From Owenia fusiformis (Eukaryota; Annelida; Polychaeta; Sabellida; Oweniidae): 64,000 nt of DNA. The first letter of the stretch is position 1, and the number at the start of each line of letters is the position of its first letter. Under the pieces are notes generated by a model. It ran no database searches. It saw only the letters and a program-made list of their open reading frames with translations, and was not told where the DNA came from. Of this stretch, positions 35,931-48,114 are shown piece after piece. A program made the translations under genes and the position numbers. The stretch covers positions 32,863,375 through 32,927,374 of the forward strand of contig CAIIXF020000005.1 of assembly GCA_903813345.2 (NCBI GenBank), read 5' to 3'.

Positions 35931-38040
35931 CTTTTTTCTTTCTGATTTTATTTTTTATTCTTTTTTTCTTTTGCATATGTACTGTAAATAAAATAAATTT
36001 CCTTACATGTATTTTTAAAGTAATTTTACACACAGCATGTTTACTTTACTTCATTTTGATGTGGTTGTTGTTCATGTATCCAAAAAACCGATCTTCTCAG
36101 ATGTATCTACTCAGATTTGACCTTTGTTATGGTTATAACCTTGACCTTTACCTCAAATTGAAATATCTGCATTTTAATTGGTAAGATAATCCATATAATT
36201 TTAGATATGATGTAAGGATTGATGGATGTTTTGACTTTATCATTCAAAAGTACATTATTGTATATGCATGTACATTCTTTAGATGTTGACTCTGCCTTTT
36301 ATGCTCATCTCTCATACTTAATACATTTTGTTGACTGAAACTTATTTATTCACTATCAATTACCCTGTAATATGTATAGCATATTGTCTTGGAATTTTGA
36401 AAAGGTTGATTTTACTTGGTGGGTGTTCATTTTTGTAATGCTTCTGTTTGATTTAGTGAATAAATCAGTGTTTATTGTTTGTTCTAGGGACTTCTAGCTA
36501 ATTTATATATTGCACTCTTAATTAATTCTTTATATGTTATCTTTAATGGCTATCAGTGAATATATTTCCGTCATACTAATTCCAATATCCTGTTCAAGGC
36601 TAGGTCCGTGAGATAAAATAATTCAATGTGATGTAGATGACTGGTTCTAAATCGTTTATGACAATGGCTTTTCAAAAAAAGATTTTTTGTTTCAAATGTG
36701 TTTGGGAGGTTTTGTTGAATAATGTCTCAAGGACAATTGATGACATGTCTGGAATGTCATGTTAAGGCTGTCCGCAATTGAATTTGATCAAATGAATAAT
36801 TTATATGGCAATAAACTGAAAAGGGCAAGACCCCTGTTATCTAGTTTTTTGTTAACCTATGAATTAATTATTTAAATTAATTAGTTACATTATGGCAAGA
36901 ATCTGAAGAGCCAGTTTGTCAGTATTCAACTTACGTGTAGAAATTCTTATTTTTGATCAATAAAGTATGACATGATGGTACAAATGAAATGTACAATGCT
37001 GCACTGTGTAACAATTTTAATGGATATGGATATAACTGCTGTTAAGAGAAAATAAAAGAACAATGCAGATTACACATTATATAAATCAATAGAGGAGCTT
37101 GTTATGGGTATTGTAGGTAGGATAAATCCTCAGTCTTGCCTTGAGACATTTTAGGAGAATGCATATGTAGATGGCAGAAAGTCACACTGAGAACTTACTG
37201 ACAAAATCCTGTGTAAAACACTGTTGCTAATAGTAAACTGATGTTTTACTTTAGAATAGTTCAATCAATCCAAATCAAAAAAATATTAGGTGTAAAGAGG
37301 ATTTAGACAGTTTCAAGGAAATTGACAATGTTATTGGAGAAGCTGATGTCAATGTTATAGCACGTATGAGAAATGAATGAATGTAAAACATTATAGTTAA
37401 TTGACTGATCAAGGATTTAATGGTTTAGTGTCAGGAATATAAATCAGCTTTGAAACAATGCAGGAACCTTTATAGCTTCTAACTGCTAATCATGATACAT
37501 TCATTTATTCAATTTGCAAATGAGAAATTAGTGATAACATGGCTAGGTGCATGTTTCTTGTATTCAAATAACTGAAAAAATGCCAATGGAGGATAGTTGG
37601 ATAGTTGGACTTTAAATTAGAATTATGTGGTTGAAAGATCAGTGACAGCTTTATGGATTAAACTGACATAAATTGTTTCATTATTTTCATAGCACTAATG
37701 CATATTATTATCAGGAGGAAACCATATGACAGATGTAATGAATGATCCTAGTAATACTGAAATAAACAAAGTTTATTTCCATAATTAAGAAGAATAAGTC
37801 TTCATAGACACTAGATAGATATTGACACTAATACATAATCATTATTTATCATTTACAACTGTAATAAATAATCAGCTGACCACAGGTATTACATTTCCTC
37901 ATGCATCTCACTTGGACCACACATGTTTGACGGTTCTAATTAGGCATACGTATTATAGTATTACCAGTGTCAAAATATCATATTCATTATAGTGGAATAA
38001 ACATGTATTCATTGATATAATACATTTCTACCGTATAACA
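35931..38040. other. Non-coding interval
   Basis: T-rich at first. The site at 37104-37116 reads MGIV plus G to a GTAGGA donor in phase 1 but is too short to call. Confidence 0.4.
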
Positions 38041-38107
38041 ATGGGGATGATACTCACCACACTTAATACTCTTAATAGCCAATATACCAGCACAACAGGA
38101 AAACAAG
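38041..38107 (+). CDS. Candidate alternative first exon 6 (MGMILTTLNTLNSQ...)
   Basis: Twenty-two codons plus G run to a perfect GTAAGT donor in phase 1. The start context is AACAATGGG. Residues 1-8 (MGMILTTL) match exons at 22956, 34435 and 42897. The rest is polar and rich in Ser/Thr/Asn. This is the longest array member. Two minisatellites follow it directly in the presumed intron (38132-38543 and 38713-39012), and family X copy 4 lies about 1.1 kb downstream. Confidence 0.7.
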
Positions 38108-38131
38108 GTAAGTTCGAAATAAATTAATTTT

Positions 38132-38543
38132 TATTATATAACTGTTGCTGTCTGTGTACATCTACTACTGTGTATAATTTCATTTACAATTATTTTGTTT
38201 TCAAGGAGCAGTCTGCTCCTTAAAGGCTAACACATATTATATAACTATTGCTGTCTGTGTACATCTACCACTGTGTATAATTTCATTTACAATTATTTTG
38301 TTTTCAAGAAGCAGTTTGCTTCTTAAAGGCTAACACATATTATATAACTGGTGCTGCCTGTGTAAATCTACCACTGTGTATAGTTTCATTTACAATTATT
38401 TTGTTTTCAAGGAGCAGTTTGCTTCTTAAAGGCTAACACATATTATATAACTATTGCTGTCTGTGTACATCTACCACTGTGTATAACTTCATTTACAATT
38501 ATTTTGTTTTCAAGGAGCAGTTTGCTCCTTAAAGGCTAACACA
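38132..38543 (+). repeat. 103-bp minisatellite, four copies, each with a hairpin
   Basis: Units start TATTATATAACT at 38132, 38235, 38338 and 38441. Each ends in a hairpin-forming stretch. Unit 1 has AAGGAGCAG-T-CTGCTCCTT; unit 2 has AAGAAGCAG-T-TTGCTTCTT, in which both sides of one stem pair changed together. Units 3 and 4 keep most or all of the stem. The array starts 25 bp after the donor of the exon at 38041. Confidence 0.9.
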
Positions 38544-38712
38544 TATTGTTTAGCAAATCTAACCTCATTCTTGGTATTGCTTACTGTTTAGTATAAAAAA
38601 CATGATCCTACAGTCATCCCTGAATAATACTCAAGGGTACATAGGTGTAAATACCTCTGCCTGTTTATATCCTTATCAGGGTTCTCACTAGGCTTTTAGA
38701 CTCCTGAGATTC

Positions 38713-39012
38713 TCTTGGTGACCAAGGGAATGCATTTGCATCAGTGCAGCCTGTCTTGGTGACCAAGGTAATGCATTTGCATTAGTACAGCCTGTCTTGG
38801 TGACCAAGGTAATGTATTTGTATCAGTTCAGCCTATCCTGGTTATTAAGGCAATGCATCAGCCTATCTTGGTGACCAAGGGAATGCATTTGCATTAGTAC
38901 AGCCTGTCTTGGTGACTAAGGGAATACATTTGCATCAGTGCAGCCTGTCTTGGTGACCAAGGGAATACATTTGCATCAGTGCAGCCTATCTTTGTGACCA
39001 AGGTAATGCATT
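38713..39012 (+). repeat. 41-bp minisatellite, about seven copies, with octamer sites
   Basis: The consensus unit starts TCTTGGTGACCAAGGGAATG and continues CATTTGCATCAGTGCAGCCTG. ATTTGCAT (complement of the POU octamer ATGCAAAT) is intact in five units, the first at 38734-38741. One unit has TATTTGTAT and one has a short deletion. TTGGTGACCAA is a near-palindrome in most units. A homotypic octamer cluster in an intron could act as an enhancer, but this is inference. Confidence 0.85.
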
Positions 39013-39159
39013 GTCCTTTAGAGGAGTTCATCAAATAAATAATACTGTGATTTATTATTTATCATTCAGCTTGTTATCTGGTTTACTGAAATGATAATCT
39101 ATATGCATAGTGTATCCTTCACTTGCGCTAAAGCCTTAAACAATTCTGAATTATTTTAT

Positions 39160-39490
39160 GAGTACTAGTATCTACAACTATTTTTGATGTTATGAGTATT
39201 GGCTATCAATTTTTTCAATTTTTCTTCAACATGTATTGTAATGACTTCAGTATGAATGAAATGTCCCTTGGTGTTCTGGTCCTGGATTGTGATATTGGTT
39301 CTCGATTGGAGGGGTAGGGGGATGTTAGACATTGTTTCTTTTCACGTTAGATCATAGTTTTGGGATATATAGGGTCTACTTTTCTTATGACAGATTTACA
39401 CTTACAGATTGTTTTTCTTCTTGGGTTTCTTTAAAGTTTTTAGTCACCCTTCCCTTTGGCATTTGCGCTTATATATCCTAATAAATGAAA
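39160..39490 (+). repeat. Family X repeat, copy 4
   Basis: It contains CAACTATTTTTGATGTTATG, GTATTGTAATGACTTCAG, TCCCTTGGTGTTCTGGTCC and TTCCCTTTGGCATTTGCGC in family order. Confidence 0.7.
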
Positions 39491-41361
39491 ATGAGTATGG
39501 TTAAAAAGGGATATATGTTGTTCAAATGGAAGTTTTTTGTTCCCTCTCTAATGTTTGTTCAGTTCTGTAGCAAGGAGTTAATGCTTTTCAAACATACAAT
39601 CCCAAAATACGATTCCATTAGGATTATAGTACATCTTTGAAGAAAGCCTATAATTCAGCACCATCACATTTTAGACATGTTCATCAATCCTATGTAGATC
39701 TCTTTCTATTTCATTAAACATAGCCATGATTGTAAAACAGATTATAATACGCGACTTGTACATCAAGCTTTTTTATAATCCTGCCATTGTTTCAACCTGG
39801 TCAGTCATGATATTTAGCCATGAAATACCACAACATTTGGGCAATTAGTAAATGGCATTTCTAATCAAGATCAGGCGATTTGAGCCTGGGTGTGCATTTG
39901 TTTGGTAGTATTCATATTCAAATAATGATTAATCTATCACAGACATATTTTTGAATAACACTTAAAAGACCATTTGTGGTCGCGGCTGATTGGCCAGCAC
40001 TACAAGGAGTCCACGGGAGTGATTCTCAAATATTGCCCATTTTCAGTTCCAAAATCAAAATTATTGATGAATGTAAAAGTATTCAATAATGGAATACAAT
40101 TATGGCATATGCACATCATCTGATTACTACCTGTTTGCTTAATCAGTAATTCATTAACTCAGAGAGATAAAAACACAGACTAGTTAACAAAGTCAATATC
40201 AGTAAATTTGATTGAAATAAAGAAAATTGGACTGCATGCTGTTGTTGCCAATACATGCTTTTAAACAGTTTTAAATATAATGAAATCATGCTACCACATG
40301 ATTATTATATAATATGCAATAATTCTTTTTAAAACAGTGGAATTGTTCCATTGGGGAAATAAACTTGTTTGTTTTCAGTTTAATTTATCCGGATTGATTT
40401 GCAGTATGAACAATTGTGTATGTCTGAGCGAGCATATGCTGAAATATATTGATGGAATGATTCCCATGGGTGTATTATTTGTTAGACATAACTGTGATTG
40501 ATCGATTGCCAAGGTGTCTTTTAATTCAAAAGTTCCTCGATGTAACTAGAGGAAATAAGATCATGGCTTTTTTATTGATCCTATTCTTATAATTCATTAT
40601 CAAACTAGATTAGTGGATGATAATAATGCATCTCAAACTAGATGATGTCTTTTCTGTTGCAACAATTCAATATGATGGAAAAACATTAGTTTATTTTTGA
40701 GAAACTCAGTTGTGTCTTGGCATTACTTTATTGTTTCTGCGGAAATGAAAAAGGTGTTGTTTGACATAGGTTATGATTAATGATTTGTTTTGCTTTGCTA
40801 TAGAAACCTTTATAGCATCATTCAAAAATTGGCTATTTTGTTCTCAATTACCAACCTTCTTTCAGAAAAAATACTCATGTACAAACTTAAATCTTGTAGA
40901 TTCATAACATATTTTTGTCAATGTACATTTAGTTGTCCTCATGTAGATTTCATGTGCGGTATAAATATCTATAGAAGTCAACAAACGAGAAAATGCAAAA
41001 GGTTTGATAATTGTGAAATTTAATTTGACCCCAGTGAATTTATTTTTATTATTTGCAGCTAGCAAATTAGGTATTTCTAACATATCTACATTACTTTACT
41101 TTGCTTTTTAAAGATGGTGTTATTGAGGTTCTCGTAAGTTCCATCTTTAAATATGCCTGATGTTATTTTCCCTCTAGTATATGACTTGTTCAGTTCTTTT
41201 CTTTTAGTGTTTACTGTATGTTTAAAATACTGTTCTAATGGTTTGAATCTCAACATATTACCCATTGTTTTTGATGTCTGTTTCAACATGTTAAAATCAT
41301 TTTGCAATTCACAATCCAATTACAGTATCGATGCTTGCTAATTTCAATAATATATAATATA
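39491..41361. other. Non-coding interval
   Basis: Nothing with coding character was seen. A short stretch at about 39985-40010 (GGCCAGCACTACAAGGAGTCC) resembles the complement of sequence inside the 7910-8703 element and may be a relic of it. Confidence 0.4.
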
Positions 41362-42214
41362 CAGTAAAACCTGTCCGATGGAATACCTCTCTGTAGGGAA
41401 AACCTATGAACAAGGAATGCTTTTCAAAAGAACCAAATATTTTTCCATTGACTTACATGTTAACGGACCCTCTCTGTAGGGAAAACCTGTGAACAGGGAA
41501 CAAGGAACACTATTTTGGGGCAAATTATAAAAATTCACCTGTGAACAAGGAATATGGAATATTGGTGACACTGTATATTCCATTATTATTCAGAGGTGTG
41601 AAAGTCTTAAGCCAATATCTGAATATAAAAAGCTTGGATTAATATGATTGAGATTAAGATAAGCCAATTGCTTACATGATGTAGCATCCCACCCACTGTT
41701 AATTACCCTGATTTATTTTAAAACTAATACTAATCTGTTTGTTACTTATTATCATGAGCTAATTCTTCCTTTCAAAAACCTAATTACATCAAATCAGTTG
41801 TGATAATCTAGGGACTGACACAATTGTTTTATGGAGATAACAGAAAGTAAGTACATGGTCATGTTGAGCCAAATCTCTTCAGATGTTTTACTGATCCAAC
41901 TTCTAGATTATCAATGATATAAAATGGGGTTGATGAAACTTGAAATTCAGTTCTTAGCACTATATCTCTACATATCATATCAATAATTACATCAACTGGA
42001 CATCATCAGACGCTAACAGCAGCTAAACTCAACATGGGGAAAACATAACCAAGTATGGAGTCGGCATTTGTACAATCAATCAATATATATACAAATATGC
42101 TTATTCGGCAAGTTTGAGTTTGCTGAAAGTGTGGCCCCTCTCTATAGGGAAAACCTCTGAACAAGGAAAGTTTCCTCCAGTCCCAAGAGCATTCCCTATT
42201 CGCAGGTTTTACTG
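41362..42214. mobile_element. Pogo/Tigger- or Tc1-like non-autonomous element, 853 bp
   Basis: The termini CAGTAAAACCTG and CAGGTTTTACTG are perfect 12-bp inverted repeats flanked by TA on both sides (41360-41361, 42215-42216). A motif similar to CTCTCTGTAGGGAAAACCT, followed by GTGAACA-AGGAA, occurs at least four times near both ends. No transposase frame is present. Confidence 0.85.
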
Positions 42215-42896
42215 TATATACTTAATAACAATTATGAGGAATAAGCAGGAAGGAGAGAGAAATCAGAAACATAGTCCTTACTATATTTTTGGGTGCTTTT
42301 TGTTTACAATGACATCGCTTCCTGTTAGGTAGAATTGAAAATGGTAGTATTGTTGAAATTAGCAATAGATAATTTTACATGGTCAAGCTTGATCTAGCCA
42401 AACACATTTTTCTTGATTTCACTTCATAATATAGCATATAAAGACAACAGCAGGCAAGTAAGAAATATCCCTCTAAGTTTTAACTTGTAGCTCATTTGGG
42501 TCAAGTTTAGTATATTATGCCACTTTCTGAAAAATCTTGCAACATTGGAAGTAAATTGTTTACATGCTCCCAATAGATAAGGGCCTACATTTAACACAAG
42601 TGTTCAGTCAAACTGCAAAAACAAGCAATGTGTAGATGTTCCTCTTGGAACCCAAATATAGCCTGTTATCTACCAAAAGGTATATGGATCTGAATTGATG
42701 TGCATTAATAATAAAAGAAATTATAAAGTCAAGTTCAAATACAGGAAGCATTAAATATTAATAAGCAATCTTGAAGAATTTATCCAGGAGAACATAAACA
42801 GAAATGGGAGAAGCATTTTCATATTCATAAGTTCTAAAATGGATTTAATACAATTGTTACAAATTTGAGAAAACAAAATATCAGTTTTAATTAACA

Positions 42897-42933
42897 ATGG
42901 GTATGATAATCACTACATTGTCTTTGCAAAGAG
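42897..42933 (+). CDS. Candidate alternative first exon 7 (MGMIITTLSLQR)
   Basis: Twelve codons plus G run to a perfect GTAAGT donor in phase 1; the start context is AACAATGGG. An in-frame TAA nine bases upstream supports the ATG as a true start. The first eight residues are identical to the exon at 22956. Downstream intron sequence (GATTCAAAGGGCTAAC, about 42965) recurs at 62324 next to another donor-like site, suggesting a decayed array member there. Confidence 0.75.
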
Positions 42934-44040
42934 GTAAGTAGAACAATATGTTGTTTTTACATGATTCAAAGGGCTAACTGATTAGGAATTCTATTTTGTG
43001 TATGTTTTACATGATTATAACCCATTGTTTTTATCAGATTTGGTGTTTTGATGGCAAATGTATTTTGTTACTTAACCGCTGTCATTTCTCATTTAATAGA
43101 GAAGGGGTCTTTAAAATAATCTTAGCAATATCTGATAAGTATTGTTGTACAATCCCTTAAACTTACAATACTATTTGTCTAAATGATTTTACTTACAATA
43201 CCAATTGCAGTGCTGACAGGTGTACTTATCTGTTAATTGGATATGCATGGTATAATCTCCCTTCATGGCAGTGGGGCCAGCTAATCACTGTCACGCTTAC
43301 TGATGTTTTACTTTTAACAGACTCACTATTTACTTTAAGAATGACTTAGCATGCATGGATGTGTTGTAAGAATATGTTATTCATCCTGAATGTGATGATC
43401 ATGCAGAATTGTTTTGTGACATCCATGGTAGCACTTGGGCTCAAATAACTTTGTATGCTCATGTGTATGAATTAATGACTTATTGTTATACTATTGCATT
43501 ACAAAAAGGTTCTGCTGTATAAGCCTCATTCATCCAAGTATAATACAGAAATTCCATTTTTAAAGATTTATGATTTGCAAATATTCAAATAAGTCTGCTT
43601 CCTAATGTTACTCCTTCGGTTATCTCATCATTAGTGAATATACAGGTGAAGACAAAACATGAATATGCAATAAAGTTATCTTATTCCAAGACTAATTGCC
43701 CCTTTAAAATACTCAAAAAGTGCGTTTTGTAGATATAACTAAGTCTAATACTAATTTTATACCATCAGTTACAAATCATATGTCAAAACTATATCTTTGA
43801 GAAAGGTAATTTGTTAGCAAGTAGGCTCATTTAGATAATGCTCTTAGAATGAGAGGGTAATGATACATTGAAGTGGATATGGTCAACACAATTCATGGTT
43901 AAATTTAAGCTTGGCATTTTGCACTCTTTTTTCTTACATTCCTTGAAAGTCAAATTCAGGAAAACTGGAACATGCATATAATTTCAGAGCCACTTCTTGG
44001 GGTATATTACAATCTTTTTTAGCAAGAAACTTCTCTATGT
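42934..44040. other. Intron-like, nothing recognised
   Basis: AT-rich, with no exon or element boundary seen. Confidence 0.45.
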
Positions 44041-44112
44041 GGTTGACAGGCCCGTAGCCAGGGGGGGGGGGGGGGGGGGGCTCTGGGGGCTTGTCCGAGC
44101 CCCCCCCCCTGA
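44041..44112. repeat. Poly-G/poly-C bounded repeat end
   Basis: GGCCCGTAGCCAG is followed by a G run of about 18, then CTCTGGGGGCTTGTCCGAG and a C run at about 44101-44109. It is a fold-back of G and C tracts at the edge of the GGCC satellite. Confidence 0.75.
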
Positions 44113-44339
44113 TATCTGCTAAAAAATGTGGACCTACCTTTTTGCTTCCTTGAAGAAAAATTCCTCTTCCCCACATTCACTAGGCAATTAAGATTAAAAA
44201 ACTGGCATTACTGTGCATTGTTTTTCGAATTTGGGCATTATTTTTCAAAATTTGGCCCAATTTTTTGTGGATATATTTGTGCCACTTTCCCTCTGTTTTT
44301 TAGGATCGTCCTGTCTGTTTTTTTTAAACATAGCCTTCT

Positions 44340-45895
44340 GGCTAGGATGGGCCTGGAAAAAATGTTGGCCCAAAAATATTGTAGGGCCTCTTAAGTGGGC
44401 CTTTTTGGGCATTACTTGACCTTTTGGGCCTTATTTTTTTCAATTTCAGGCCAAAAGACCACGTGCAGTATGGCAAGTGATTTTAGACAGTCATATCTTT
44501 TACCATGAGTACTTTCTGGGTATAAATACAGTGGCTTTTATTAAAACAATATGTGTTCTTTCAAGTGAAGTCCCTGTGATAGTAAAAAATCAATCCAACT
44601 CCCTGAAAAATTATGGATTAGGGCCCCACCTTGGCACTTTTTGAAAAATGTTAGGCTTATTTTCTAAAAAGAGGATCTTGTTTTTCTCAATTTAAACATT
44701 CGAAAGTCTCCTCTACACTATATTAACAATTTTTGAAATTTATCTTCAAAACTAGACTTTCACTACCATTCTATTTTTGAACATGTGTTAGACCCCTTGT
44801 TGAATAATGTTTCCTTGCAAAAAAAATCAGAAAAAGATCCTCTTTTGAGTAAATAGGTTCAATATTTTGAAAAACATGGGGTCCCTATTCATAATTTTTC
44901 AAAATGTTTGATTTATATTTTTATCATCATGGGTACTTCACTTGAAAGAAAACATATTGTTTTAATAAAAACAACTGTATTTATGCCCAGAAAGTACTCA
45001 TGGTGAAAGATATGACCGTCTAAAATCACTTGCCATACTGGACGTAGTCTTTTTCAAAAACGGGCTATAAATTTTCAGAATTTTGGCCCAAATTTTGGTT
45101 TTAGGGCCCTAAATATTTTTATGCGCGGCCCTAGGATGGGCCCAGAAAAAAAATGTTGGGCCAAAAAAATTGAAGGGCCTCTTTAGTTGGCCTTTACTTG
45201 ACCTTTTTACTTGACCTTTTTGGGCCTTATCTTTTCAATTTCAGGCTAAATTTTCAAAAAACGGGCCATAAATCTTCCAAATTTCAGGCCCAAATTTTTG
45301 TTCTAGGGCCCTAGGTTTTCTAGGTTTTCTGCGCGGCCATGGGATTGGCCCAGAAAAAAATTTTGGCCAAAAAATATTGTAGGGCCTCTTTGGGCATAAA
45401 TTGCCTTTTTGGGCTTTATTTTTTTCAATTTAAGGCCAAATTTTCAAAAAACGTGCCATAAATTTTCAGAATTTTCGCCCTAATTTTGGTTTTAGGGCCC
45501 CAAAAATTGTACGCGCGGCCCTAGGATGGCCCTAGAAAAAAAATGTTAGGCCAAAAATATTGTAGGGCCTCTTTAATTGGCCTTTACTTGACCTTTTTGG
45601 GCCTTATTTTAAAAAAAACGGGCCAACAATTTTCAAAATTTGAGTTTTAGGGCCCTTAAAAGTCTTCTGCGTGACCATAGGATGGGACCAGAAAAAAATG
45701 TTGGCCCAAAAATATTGTAGGGCCTCTTGCGTGGGTCTTTTTGGTCATTACTTGACCTTTTTGGGCCTTATTTTTTCAATTTTAGGCCAAATTTTCATAG
45801 AACGGGCCATAAATTTTCAGAATTTTGGCCCAAATTTCGGTTTTAGGGCCCTAAAAATTTTTCTATGCTACCCTAGGATTGGCCCGGAAAAAAAT
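44340..45895. repeat. GGCCC-rich satellite, about 185-bp units
   Basis: A unit starting AGGATGGGCCCAGAAAAAAA recurs at about 44345, 45133, 45340, 45523, 45680 and 45876, with steps of 157-207 bp. Each contains GTAGGGCCTCTT, TTGACCTTTTTGGGCCTTAT, CGGGCCATAAATTTTCA and TTTTAGGGCCC blocks. The first interval is longer because a fold-back element is inserted at 44457-45049. The short repeat at 11990-12232 is related. Confidence 0.85.
44457..45049. mobile_element. Fold-back MITE nested in the GGCC satellite (593 bp)
   Basis: The left arm begins GACCACGTGCAGTATGGCAA and the right arm is the complement of GACTACGTCCAGTATGGCAA. Similarity runs about 200-250 bp inwards on both sides, including an AAACAATATGT.TTCTTTCAAG block. 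The satellite consensus on either side (CAGGCCAAA...TTTTCAAAAA) shows it was inserted into a unit. A target duplication is not clear. It has no coding capacity. Confidence 0.85.
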
Positions 45896-46014
45896 GTCAT
45901 ACTTATGGTGTCAGAAAACGTAAAATAAGAAAATATATTTCACATTAAAAAAAATCTGAAATAAAGCAATTTTTTCAAAAACATCAAACAAGGAAAAAAA
46001 TCAAAGTAAATTCA

Positions 46015-46510
46015 TGGCTTGTCTACAGGTTTTCAGCCAAACCGTTTGAGAGATTCATTTGAAATTCTCAGGGATGTTTCTACCTATAAAAGTTTAGAGC
46101 TGATTAGTTTTTCGGCACACTTGGTAAATGTTAAGGTGGCCATTTTGGATTTTTCGTCCTAAAATCGGGTCTGTGAAGGCTTGTTTTAAAAAATATAAAA
46201 GAATTTCCCATTGAGAGCAATGTTAAATTAAAACATATTTTTAGAAATAACTAAACGGTCAATCATTCCAATTTTCACATATTTTGTAATACATCAGTAT
46301 ATCTTTTACCAGGATTTTCAGGAAAATCTGAATTGTAGAAAAAAGCTGATACACTGTGAAGTAATACCTTAAAACGTGTCTTTTGAGGGTTGTTTACAGG
46401 TTTCATGGATTCATCCTAAAATTTTAGAGATGTTTCTATGGAAAGTTTAGAACTGATTAGTTTTTAGGCAGTCTGGGTAAATGTTAAGGTGGCCATTTTG
46501 AATTTTCCAT
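46015..46510. repeat. Two diverged units of the 162-bp family of 10928-11510
   Basis: CCGTTTGAGAGATTCATTTG, GAGCTGATTAGTTTTTCGGC and AAGGTGGCCATTTTGGATTT mark the first unit, and GAACTGATTAGTTTTTAGGC with GGTGGCCATTTTGAATTTTC the second. Confidence 0.75.
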
Positions 46511-47195
46511 CCCGAAAAGTATATTCTGTTCAAGGGTGCGATTCTGTTCACCTTCTGGCTTTTTTTTATTATTTTTTAACAACTTCAAGCCTGAATCTCA
46601 ACAATTTGCTTGCATGGTCACAGATTTTTTTTTTGATGCAGTGGCAGAACATATTTATATGCACTTATCTTGTCAAGGCTTCTTGGCCTTCTCACATAAC
46701 CACATATTTCATATGAACATGTTAATATACTGTTACTATACAGTTATCAGTTTGAAATCTGCATAAAGCTTTAGTGATATTTTGATCATCTTTTTAAATG
46801 GTGAGGATGACTTGACTTGTACTAGATTGGCATGTTGTTATGGATACAAACACAATATAATAGAATACCTGAGATTGTAAAACAGAAATATTAGATCTTA
46901 TTCATAGCGTTCACAGTTATGAATACCTTACATAATAATAATACCTACTTTATCTCTATTTTAATCAGGAACTAAATGGCATTCAAATTATTACATTCTG
47001 GTGCTTATGAATCCTATTATGACATACCAGTCAATATTTAATACCTGATTCTTGGGTAAGCCCTGAAAGCTGCTTGATATGTTGCAACATTAACATTGTC
47101 ATGTCGGTTACATGCGATTGTAACTTGAGGACAGACATTTTATTAAGGAAGGATAACACGACATTCTTGTTGTCACGTGTGATTATCATGTTATT
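46511..47195. other. Non-coding, nothing recognised
   Basis: The overlapping short ORFs at 46489-46766 are in T-rich sequence and are not called. Confidence 0.4.
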
Positions 47196-47822
47196 TTGAA
47201 CATCCAGCTCATATGCCATCTGCGTTTTAATGGGATGTTCTACGTATTTGCGATTGCATCTACACTAATAATTTCTAAATTAGCAATACTTATATGCTTT
47301 ATATATATATATATACAAACACGCACTTTGTCAGCAGGGACAGTTATTGTCTCCTTTCAAAATATATGTACTCAAGTAGATGTTAAGATTTTATTATGGG
47401 ATTACTTTTCTCCACTCTGGCATTTTTTCCCGTTAGAAAAGGTAGGTGATCTTATGTTATACTTTACAAAATATAAATTGATAGTTTGGATAAACTCAGT
47501 CTATTTGACTGATACAATAAGAAAAAAGGCAAAGACAGAAAAATACTTTAAAATATTGTTATTTGGGGATGAAATTAATACATGTAGGTTGTGGTGTTTT
47601 GCATTTCCACATGATGTGAATCATATTATAAATGATCTAAAATTCACAACACACCCAAATCATTTATTGAATAAATTGCAAAAAGGTTTTGAAACATTTT
47701 TAGAAATCATTCATTTACTATTTATAAACCATGTTGTAAAGTGTTATTATCCTAACATAAGATATTTAATCCCTCCTTTAGCCAGAAAAACAATTAGATG
47801 TATTTTAACATTACAATTCTAA
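47196..47822 (+). CDS. Unrecognised ORF of 208 codons
   Basis: An uninterrupted frame of this length is unlikely by chance in sequence this AT-rich. The first 50 codons run through a (TA)n microsatellite (IYIYIQ) and are probably not part of the protein. From about residue 50 the translation looks protein-like and ends with LARKTIRCILTLQF and TAA. An acceptor-like GGGACAG occurs near 47340, so this could be a terminal exon starting there. The LAR..IR stretch is faintly like the start of a SOCS box but lacks the rest, and I do not assign it. A decayed retrotransposon or retrocopy is possible. Confidence 0.35.
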   Translation: MNIQLICHLRFNGMFYVFAIASTLIISKLAILICFIYIYIQTRTLSAGTVIVSFQNICTQVDVKILLWDYFSPLWHFFPLEKVGDLMLYFTKYKLIVWINSVYLTDTIRKKAKTEKYFKILLFGDEINTCRLWCFAFPHDVNHIINDLKFTTHPNHLLNKLQKGFETFLEIIHLLFINHVVKCYYPNIRYLIPPLARKTIRCILTLQF

Positions 47823-48061
47823 TTTACATCAGTGCATCACGTTTGAAGATTTTGTGTTTATTTATAAAGGGATAATGTCTCCCAGAAGCACAATTAGGGT
47901 AACCCCCTGATATTTTTGTATTATTTGATGTAAAACAATTATGTTTGTGTATCTACTTTCAAATGTTGAGGCTTAATTTTAAAAGTATCAATTTCATAAC
48001 TCTTTTAGCAGTTGAAAAAGACTAATGAATCTAACATTAGTGCTCTTTTCTGATTTATCAG

Positions 48062-48114
48062 AGTCTCATTTTATCTAATGCTCAAAGGATAATACTTGCT
48101 GTGGATCCTACAAT
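48062..48114 (+). CDS. Low-confidence internal exon candidate
   Basis: A good acceptor (pyrimidine-rich, then TTATCAG) and a GTGAGT donor bound 53 nt that are open only in phase 0, reading SLILSNAQRIILAVDPT and leaving in phase 2. A second acceptor/donor pair 35 bp further on (48150-48174) is open in the matching phase, but a 35-bp intron would be too short. Homology is not recognised. Confidence 0.25.

Noticed and set aside
37104-37116. MGIV plus G in phase 1 before GTAGGA
   Set aside because: Four codons and a non-consensus donor are too little.
43934-45928. Several ORFs of 68-88 codons
   Set aside because: By-products of poly-G/C tracts and the GGCC satellite.
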